Part shown: positions 56,561-64,000 of the stretch, one piece after another
How positions within the stretch are numbered: position 1 is the first letter of the stretch
How the letters are laid out: the number at the start of each line of letters is the position of its first letter
NCBI GenBank assembly: GCA_020152595.1
Contig: JAIGNY010003269.1
Location: forward strand, 62,001 to 126,000
Reading direction: 5' to 3'
Length of the DNA stretch: 64,000 bases
From: Chiridota heheva
Taxonomy: Eukaryota; Echinodermata; Holothuroidea; Apodida; Chiridotidae
Position numbers and translations under genes: made by a program
Notes under the pieces: model-generated
Database searches by the model: none
The model's input: the letters and a program-made list of their open reading frames with translations, nothing else
Told to the model about the DNA's origin: nothing

Positions 56561-57965
56561 TCATATACATTTTTGTACGGTCTATTAGATCCAAAGGGAC
56601 CAATTGGGCACTTTACTCAAAGAAGAGTTGTGCCATGCATGTACCCTCAAACACACACCTGCTTATTCGCACACCTAATTGAGAATTCCCTGCCAACACA
56701 CCTCCCTGCCAAAACTCATCCTTTAAGTAGTCAGCTGCATGATAAAGTATAAGAGACAAACTTGACCGGCTCCTTCACAGCAAAAGATTTTTGAAGACAT
56801 TCGTCATTTTGATCTAGCTCTAGCTCCACTACTGGTCAAGATGCTTGACAACTATAAACTTATCCTTTATGCTACAGAGAGCTCTGAGAGAGATATATCA
56901 CCTGGAGGTCAAGTGCGCCAAATAAATATATCCCTAAGGTCCCCCAAGTGACCTTCATTATCAGATACTGCCATGGGGTCCTTCATCATTCACATATGTC
57001 AGTATCTCCTTCCTAAGAGCTCTCCAGTTCAAAAGGAACTAATATACAATTTATTGATTTCAGGAAGACAAGGTAGTTCATTAACTGCAGGGTCAAAATG
57101 TTGATGCTAATCTTGCATCATTTGGTCACAAAGTCAAAACATGCAGGTACAATCTATTCTATGCTCATGGTGAGAACAACAGGAGGCTATGCAAATTTCC
57201 ATATATCAATGAAATTAAGAAAATTCACAGTTATATTTAGATTGATGTACAAACCTTATAGTTGCCCTTCAGGATCATGGCTGTGGTCAAATGTAAGTAC
57301 ATGGACGTGCATTTCATTTACTTTTGACTTTGTTTCCTCACAAACTTTTTTCATCATATTTACAAAACATACATCTTTATCATTTACAAACAAAATTCAT
57401 GAATATAATTCCACAGAAATAGACAAATATGAATCATAATAGCAAGTTTACAAAATACTCTGAAAAGCTTAATAGAGTAACACCTACCTAGTATCTAGAA
57501 AAATATCACAACTGAGAAAGGTCACAAAATGTAGACATTACTCATCCTGCTCCCTTTTCTTGCACCCTTACCATTCCTTTCCCCACAATTTCCATATTCC
57601 CCTCCAATTCCTTCCCCCCTCCATTCCATCACCTCTCCTCCTACTGTCACCAGCCAAATCTAGCCAAATCACACTTAATTAAAGCTGGTGTAAAGATATT
57701 CGTAAGAACTGTATGTGCTTTTTAAATGGCAATGAATTACAAACATTGATGGATTAATTTCAAAAGCTTCTTGGCGCAAAGGTACTACAACAGAGTTGTA
57801 GGGCCCATTTTTGTTGGTGTAGAAAGACAGCAAAGTTTCACTTCACAAATCTTAGGGTGGAGGGGGGGGGCACTAGCTCACCCTTAACCCTGGCTACATG
57901 CTACTATCACCTTTGTTCCACAATTAAATGTGGAAGTTGAATAAATCATCTGTAAATTGGTCCAA
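56561..57965. other. Non-coding stretch
   Basis: A 113-codon frame (57098-57439) has no domain and no splice context. A G-run of about eight lies near 57864. Nothing further is seen. Confidence 0.5.
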
Positions 57966-58136
57966 AAATAAAATCTGTTATGGATTAAAATCTGTAATGG
58001 AATTAAAATCTATAATGGGATAAACTCTGTAATGAGATTGAAATCTGTAATGTGATTAAAATCCATAGTGGAATCAAAATCTGCAATGGAATTAGAATCT
58101 GCAATGGAATTAAAATCTGTAATGGAATTATGGGTG
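57966..58136. repeat. 18-bp minisatellite
   Basis: About nine imperfect copies of AATGGAATTAAAATCTGT lie in tandem, with substitutions and small indels. Confidence 0.9.
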
Positions 58137-58449
58137 TGGGCCAGGAAAGGGGAGCTTAGGGAGCTACATCATCATCACCTTATTGTTCATATGAAAAGTG
58201 TCTTGCAGCAACATCTACTTGTGTGATGATGCAAGGAACACGGGATCAAATCTGAATCTCCAACAATACAACTGTATTATACTATAGAGTAGTTAATTGG
58301 TTAGAGATGATCTTCTTCTTGCAGGAGAGTATTTTGAAGTCCATGGATTTAGAGGTCCTGAGGATCACAATCCAAGATGGTCATAAAGTTGGTTATGTGA
58401 AAATTTCACACAATCCATTTTAGCTCACCAGAACACTTCACTATCTATT

Positions 58450-60298
58450 CCCAAACCCACCCTCCCTAACCACACCCTCCCCAACCACACCCTCCCCTAA
58501 CCCCATCACCTCACCTAACCCTATCACCTCCCCTAACCCCATCACCTCCCCTAACCCCATCACCTCCCCTAACCCCATTATCTCCCCTAACCCCATCACC
58601 TCCCCTGACCCCATCACCTCCCCTAATCCCATCACCTCCCCTAACCCCATCATTTCCCCTAACCCCATCACGTCCCTAACCCCATCACCTCCCTTACACC
58701 TTCCTTAACCCCATCACCTCCCTAACCCCATCACGTCCCTAGCCCCATCACCTCCCTAACAACATCACCTCCTAACAACATCACCTCCCTAACAACATCA
58801 CCTCCCTTACCCCATCACCTCCCTAACCCCATCACCTCCCTAAACCCATCACCTCCCTAACCCCATCACAAACCTAACAACATCACCTCCCTCACCCCAT
58901 CACCTCCCTAACCCCATCACCTCCCTTACCCCATCACCTCCCCTAGCCCCATCACCTTCCTAACCCATCACCTCCTAACCCCATCACCTCCCTAACCCCA
59001 TCACCTCCCTAACAACATCACCTCCCTCACCCCATCACCTCCCTAACAACATCACGTCCCTAACAACATCACCTCCCTCACCCCATCACCTCTCTAACCC
59101 CATCACCTCCCTAAGCCCATCACCTCCCTAATCCCATCACCTTTTTAACCCCATCACCTCCCTAACCCCATCACCTCCCTTACCCCATCACCTCCCTAAC
59201 CCCATCACCTCCCTAACCCCATCACCTCCCTAACCCCATCACCTCCCTTACAACATCACCTCCCTCACCTCCCTAACCCCATCACCTCCCTTACAACAAC
59301 CTCAGCCCCATCACCTCCCTAACCCCATCACCTCCCTAACCCCATCACCTCCCTAACCCCCACCTCCCTAACCCCATCACGTCCCCTAACGACATCACCT
59401 CCATCACCCCATCACCTCCCCTAACCCCATCACCTCCCTAACCCCATCACCTCCCTAACAACATCACCTCCCTAACAACATCACCTCCCTAACAACATCA
59501 CGTCCCTAACGACATCACGTCCCTAACGACATCACCTCCCTCACCCCATCACCTCCCTAACCCCATCACCTCCCTAAGCCCATCACCTCCCTAATCCCAT
59601 CACCTCCCTGACCCCATCACCTCCCTAACCCCATCACCTCCCTTACCCCATCACCTCCCTAACCCCATCACCTCCCTAACCCCATCACCTCCCTAACCCC
59701 ATCACCTCCCTAACCCCATCACCTCCCTAACCCCATCACCTCCCTTACAACATCACCTCCCTCACCCCATCACCTCCCTAACCCCATCACCTCCCTTACC
59801 CCATCACCTCCCCTAGCCCCATCACCTCCCTAACAACATCACCTCCCTAACCCCATCACGTCCCTAACGACATCACCTCCCTCACCCCATCACCTCCCTA
59901 ACCCCATCACCTTCCTAAGCCCATCACCTCCCTAATCCCATCACCTCCCTGACCCCATCACCTCCCTAACCCCATCACCTCCCTAATAACATCACCTCCC
60001 TAATAACATCACCTCCCCTAACCCTATCACCTCCCTAACCCTATCACCTCCCTCACCTCATCACCTCCCTAACCCTATCACCTCCCTAACCCTATCACCT
60101 CCCTCACCCCACCACCTCCCTAACCCCATCACCTCCCTAACCCCATCACCTCCCTAACCCCATCACCTCCCTAACCCCATCACCTCTCTAACCCCATCAC
60201 CTCCCTAACCCCATCACCTCCCTAACCCCATCACCTCCCTAACCCAATCACCTCCCTAATCCCATCACCTAACCCCATCCTCCCTAACACCATTCTCC
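58450..60298. repeat. 1.85-kb minisatellite, 17-bp unit CACCTCCCTAACCCCAT
   Basis: Roughly 105 copies occur, mostly 17 bp with 18-bp CCCCTAACCCC variants at the left. Frequent AACAACATCAC, TTACCCC and AGCCCC variants occur in recurrent combinations, suggesting higher-order duplication. The CCCTAACCC core resembles the vertebrate-type telomere repeat, but the full unit is not telomeric. The minus strand is G-rich and may form quadruplexes. Open frames (Met-Gly-Leu-Gly-Glu repeats) are artefacts. Confidence 0.95.
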
Positions 60299-60510
60299 CT
60301 AACCCATCCTCCCTAACCCCATCCTGAGCTGCCCTATCCTATCTTCCCTAAAACCCATCCTGAGCTGCCCTATCCCATCTTCCCCAACCCCCATCCTGAG
60401 CTGCCCTATCCTATCTTCCCCAAATCCCATCCTGAGCTGCCCTATCCTATCTTCCCCAAATCCCATCCTGAGCTGCCCTATTCCATCTTCCCCAACCCCC
60501 ATCTTCCTTC
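60299..60510. repeat. 36-bp minisatellite, five copies
   Basis: GAGCTGCCCTATC recurs at exact 36-bp spacing (60326, 60362, 60398, 60434, 60470) within CATCCTGAGCTGCCCTATCC units. It abuts the 17-bp array, and its CCCCAACCCCCATC part may derive from that array. Confidence 0.9.
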
Positions 60511-60915
60511 CACTATCATGCATGTTCAAGCAAAACAACCAAGTATTCATTACACTAAGGAGTAACGCCTACCACAATACAGTCAGTGCCACTTCAAGTT
60601 CACATTGCTCAAACATACTCCCTCACAAGACATTCAAATAATGTGAAAATTCACTCGGTTAAATATTCTCAATGGCAAAATTCACCTCTAAAATCAATAA
60701 TGGTAGAAACGATGATAAATTACGAATGGTTCTTTGTGAGGCAGAAGAGATGCAAAGAGATGCAGTAATGTGACTCATTACCAGGGAGAATATGAGAGCT
60801 AAATAATGCAAACACATGACTGCCATAGTGTGTGTTTGTTACCTACGGGAGTTCACTTTAAATTATGTTGCACAAAGAGTAATGTTAAGAACTGTATTAA
60901 GAAGTGAATGCTAAA
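60511..60915. other. Non-coding stretch
   Basis: No recognised feature lies here. Confidence 0.5.
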
Positions 60916-60923
60916 ATGTCACA

Positions 60924-61687
60924 CAGGGGTGTCAAAAGAAACTCAGGGCAAGGGGGGCAGAAAATCAAGCGAGGGCACTTTTTTGACAGCAATTGAGGGG
61001 CACCTTTCATATTTTTTTTAAAGAACTTTTGTGTTCTAAAAAGTGGGGGCATGTACCCCTTGGCCTGGTTCCTACACATATGGTTTGAGCATACACAAGA
61101 TTTGGGGGAAGCAAGGGGCACTTGCCCCCTTTTTTTGCCAAATATATACTTTTTGTATGGTGAATTTTTGTATCTTAGGCTGATTTTGTAATCACCTCCC
61201 CACCTCACCCCCCCCCCCCCCCTTCTACCTTCCGCCCCCGAACACACACACTTTTGACTTTCCCAACAACCTTCGGTAGGCAAATCTCACCTATGGGTTT
61301 GAGATTGGGTAGCCAGGACCAATGTTGGCAATTGCCCATTATTGTGAATAGGTAAAAGGCTTAGGCTTTTGAAAATTATCATTGGGGACCTTGCCTTCTA
61401 CCATCATGGCCCTCGGTGTCAGGTCCCTGGTCAATGACATACTTCAATTGTGTCAAATAAATACTAAATGTATGTTACATTTTGTTGTATTATGTAGAAT
61501 TTGTGAGTGAGTAGAGATATTTGTTTTCAAACTTCAAGAGTGACCTAGAATAATTTGATGTAACTTTCAAAAGGGCACTTCCTGCCCCAGTCCGCCCTAA
61601 CTTTAAAAAGGGCACCTCCTGCCCCCTTACTCTAGGGTAAGGTAAGGGAAAGTCACCCCTCTTGCTCCCGTGGTTCCAACATCACTG
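60924..61687 (+). mobile_element. hAT-like element, family copy B, with perfect target duplication
   Basis: The element runs from CAGGGGTGTCAAAAG to TTCCAACATCACTG. The octamer ATGTCACA is perfectly duplicated at 60916-60923 and 61688-61695. It is 764 bp long, collinear with copy A and inverse to copy C. It contains the nested MITE 61090-61295 and a C-run (about 16) near 61210. It has no coding. This copy defines the family boundaries. Confidence 0.85.
61090..61295. mobile_element. CATAGG-family MITE nested in hAT-like copy B
   Basis: It sits between GGTTTGAG octamers (61082-61089, 61296-61303), exactly as in copy A, and ends AAATCTCACCTATG. At 206 bp it is longer than the 166-bp copy A insert, partly because of the C-run. 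Confidence 0.8.
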
Positions 61688-61695
61688 ATGTCACA

Positions 61696-62639
61696 TACAG
61701 TGTAAAGTTCATTCAAGCTTTTAATTAGTCTTTAAGGAAAATTCACAAAATTACTCATGTGAATATAAACCTAAAATTCTCAGAAAACATCACAAAGTTG
61801 AATTCAATTTTAAGGTCATTCCACAGCTTTTGCAATGATGATAAATTTGGCTACCTAGTGTTTACATATGGCAAAAGTGGCAATTAAATCCTTATTTTTT
61901 GAATTCATCCAATTCCCAACCTTCTAAATACTTTCTTTAAAGTAAACAAACAATCTTGTTTTCAATTTTACATGGCCTGCTACTGCTGTTGTGTTTTCTA
62001 AGCAAGTCATAAAAATAATAAAAAGCTCATTATCGATGCCAATAAAGTCACGCAATCACATCACTCCCACAGAAACATTGCCTAGATTTTCACTTGCCCA
62101 CTGTGATATCGTTGTAAACTAGTTTAAGTTGCCTAGCATTGCCCTAATGAAACCTTAATGAATTCTTAATGTGACCTCATGGTGACCTTAGATGTCACAC
62201 AGAGCTCTACTTATTTCTTGCAGGGAAATGTCCTTTTTAGAAGAATGACATCTCCCTGCTTCTTGGGATTCATATTTAACACAATTACTGTAGCGGAATA
62301 TTCAGGCTAATTCTTCAAATTGGTTAACTGGGACCGTGCCGCAATCAAATAATCAGATGACCTTAAAAAATTATTCTCCTTGTACTGTATTTGTTGACAT
62401 GCTCTGTAATGGTTTAAATAGTTTCTGTTTTTTGCAATAACATCATCAATTAGCTTTTATTAACATCAAATTATGTACCCACTACATATTTCCAAAACTT
62501 TAGGTTTTGAGAAATGTGAAGGCTTTGACATAGGATAACCAGAAAACCAAAATGTTTAGTGGTTCTGATGCATTCATTCATTGTTGTTTGATTTAGAGTT
62601 TTATACTAACTGGCATTGCATATTATGAAATATGCTGAA
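61696..62639. other. Non-coding stretch
   Basis: No gene or known repeat is recognised. Confidence 0.5.
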
Positions 62640-63838
62640 TAACATATATAACTAAGCCATGCCCACCATGCATATCAATAAAAAAGAACCTATTTGACGA
62701 CACTTGTATGACGCAAAACAGGCATACTGTTGCACATTCATCACTGTATTAAAAATTAACATAAAGCCTTATCTACATGACATCACTACCAAACCAATAG
62801 GTCGCATATACGGACCCTAATTCATCTGAGTACCACATATGTCATGTGTGCGATACAAGTTTTTTGGAGATTTTTAAATTAAGGTACAAATATTAGTGAT
62901 AGAACCTGTTGACTATATAAGCATGTTCACAATTACTGACAAATAACATGCAAGTATGATGCAAACAGACATATGATTGCAATGAATGTATAACTTTTTC
63001 AAGATTTTTTATATTCAGCCCCCCCCCCCCCCCACCCTAAACTTAGCAATATGCACCATGTCATGTATACTAATAATATTCAACAATTTTATACCATAAC
63101 TAAAAATATGAATATACCAAGTATGAATCAAAACTGACATGTACCAGTAGTTATTCAAATATGAGTATTTGAAGATTTTAACATTAAGCCCTGCCTATAC
63201 TCATTGGTATGTGTGACATCACCACCAAATGCAATAGGTCACATATACGGACCATGTGCTATCTGTGTACCTCATGACATGAATCCAGTTTATCATTCTT
63301 TAGATATTGTTTACAAGCTCTTTTTAACAAAATCATATTAAGCTCCGCCCATTATGTATGTTAATGGAATTCAATGTTTTTATAGATGAGCATGTATACA
63401 CCTGCTTACATCATAATTAAACCAAATATGAAACAAAACAGACATGTGGTTTCCAAAATATGAGCATTTGAAGATTTTTACATTAAACCCCACCTAATCA
63501 TTAATATGCATGACATCACCACCAAAACAATAGCGTACATCTACCAAAGTTCTTTTTACCAAAATCATATTAAGCCCTGCCCACAATGCATATTGATGAA
63601 TTTCAAAGTCTTTTTACCATGCACACATTAGCTGACATTATAATTATTAAATATGAAACAAAACAAAGACATGTGGTTTCTAAAATATGAGCATTTCAAG
63701 ATTTTTACATTAGGCCCACTTACTCATTATAATGCATGACATTAACACCAAACCAAAATGGCACATCTACAGATCATGGGCTATTTGTGTGCCACATGAA
63801 TCCAGTGTATTGTCCATGAGATATCTTGTTAACAAGCT
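62640..63838 (+). repeat. Diverged tandem array related to the 19-20-kb satellite family
   Basis: Recurring blocks include TGACATCACCACCAAA-like words (near 62789, 63211, 63511, 63739), AATAGGTCACATATACGGACC, TATTAAGCCCTGCCCA-like words, and AAATATGAGCATTTGAAGAT. The final TGAGATATCTTGTTAACAAG matches the core of the 19.1-20.2 kb units. Spacing is longer and less regular (about 230-420 bp). Confidence 0.7.
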
Positions 63839-64000
63839 TGCTGTTAACACACACACACACACATAACACACACACACATACATACACTGTACACATGCCA
63901 TCATGACTGCATAGGTTCCCCATCAGTTGCAGGACTTATCTCCAAGTAAGACCATTATTAAAAAATTATTAAACACTGAAGCTTGACCCATAGGTCCATT
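63839..64000 (+). repeat. CA-rich microsatellite and conserved flank of the array
   Basis: CA repeats (63846-63896) follow the last core, then CATCATGACTGCATAGGTTC. The same order (core, C/A-rich microsatellite, CATGACT flank) closes the array at 20.2-20.6 kb. The window ends within this flank. Confidence 0.7.

Noticed and set aside
58441-58671. Met-Gly-Leu-Gly-Glu repeat frame
   Set aside because: It is the left part of the 17/18-bp minisatellite in its multiple-of-three variant.
58450-60298. Interstitial telomere array
   Set aside because: CCCTAACCC occurs in each unit, but the 17-bp unit also contains ATCACCTC and is not a run of telomere hexamers. I keep telomere-like only as a description.

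Overview
This window reads as a gene-poor, repeat-dense stretch of a eukaryotic nuclear genome, most likely a marine invertebrate and plausibly a deuterostome such as an echinoderm or hemichordate. That guess rests on AT-rich DNA with no operon-like coding, tRNA-headed SINEs, CR1/L2-like non-LTR retrotransposon tails, abundant hAT-like and TTAA-specific DNA elements, and coding remnants (THAP, P2RX7_C-like, XPG/CXC proteins) that are expanded in such genomes. The species cannot be fixed from the sequence alone. I see no intact host gene. Every coding signal I can support is a remnant of a mobile element or a pseudogene, and most long open frames are by-products of stop-free tandem repeats.

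Layout. 0-11 kb: a small MITE (763-927), a hAT-like element with perfect 8-bp target duplications (2336-2948), an inside-out pair of inverted copies carrying THAP-domain remnants (3235-3864 and 5140-5709), a 15-bp minisatellite with 60-bp higher-order structure, a CR1/L2-like reverse transcriptase tail and a G-rich minisatellite. 11.2-15.3 kb: a 4.08-kb DNA transposon with about 155-bp terminal inverted repeats (TIRs), a TAC target duplication and a broken intronless gene with XPG-like nuclease and tesmin/TSO1-type CXC regions; it looks Academ-like. 17.8-20.6 kb: a tandem array of about 140-160-bp units ending in about 99 perfect ACAT repeats, with a CR1/L2-like tail nearby. A related array fills 62.6-64.0 kb.

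22-34 kb: three copies of one hAT-like family (22387-23168, 29104-29913, 60924-61687) with stacked insertions, a 600-bp TA-flanked MITE largely made of an 11-bp repeat, two further hAT-like elements holding degenerate T-rich repeats, tRNA-derived SINE sequence and two piggyBac-like MITEs. 34.0-37.7 kb: a young non-autonomous LTR retrotransposon (539/537-bp LTRs, GTAG duplication) whose tRNA-Leu-type primer-binding site is repeated five times in tandem. 40-44 kb: a 1.2-kb A-rich minisatellite and a 0.78-kb TA/TATG array.

45.1-55.4 kb: nested TTAA-specific elements. The innermost is 9.56 kb with 19-bp TIRs. It carries a THAP remnant on the minus strand at one end and a two-exon P2RX7_C-like pseudogene on the plus strand at the other, so it is probably Kolobok-like. 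Inside it sits a hAT-like element whose own terminal motif has been amplified into a 16-bp minisatellite. 56-60.5 kb: a hairpin cluster and three adjacent minisatellites, the largest 1.85 kb of a telomere-like 17-bp unit.

The genes do not form a pathway. The window records successive waves of transposition, and several TE ends have become tandem repeats. The best candidates for something undescribed are the multimerised primer-binding site, the THAP plus P2RX7_C TTAA element, and the hAT terminus turned minisatellite. All identifications come from reading the sequence; no database search was run.
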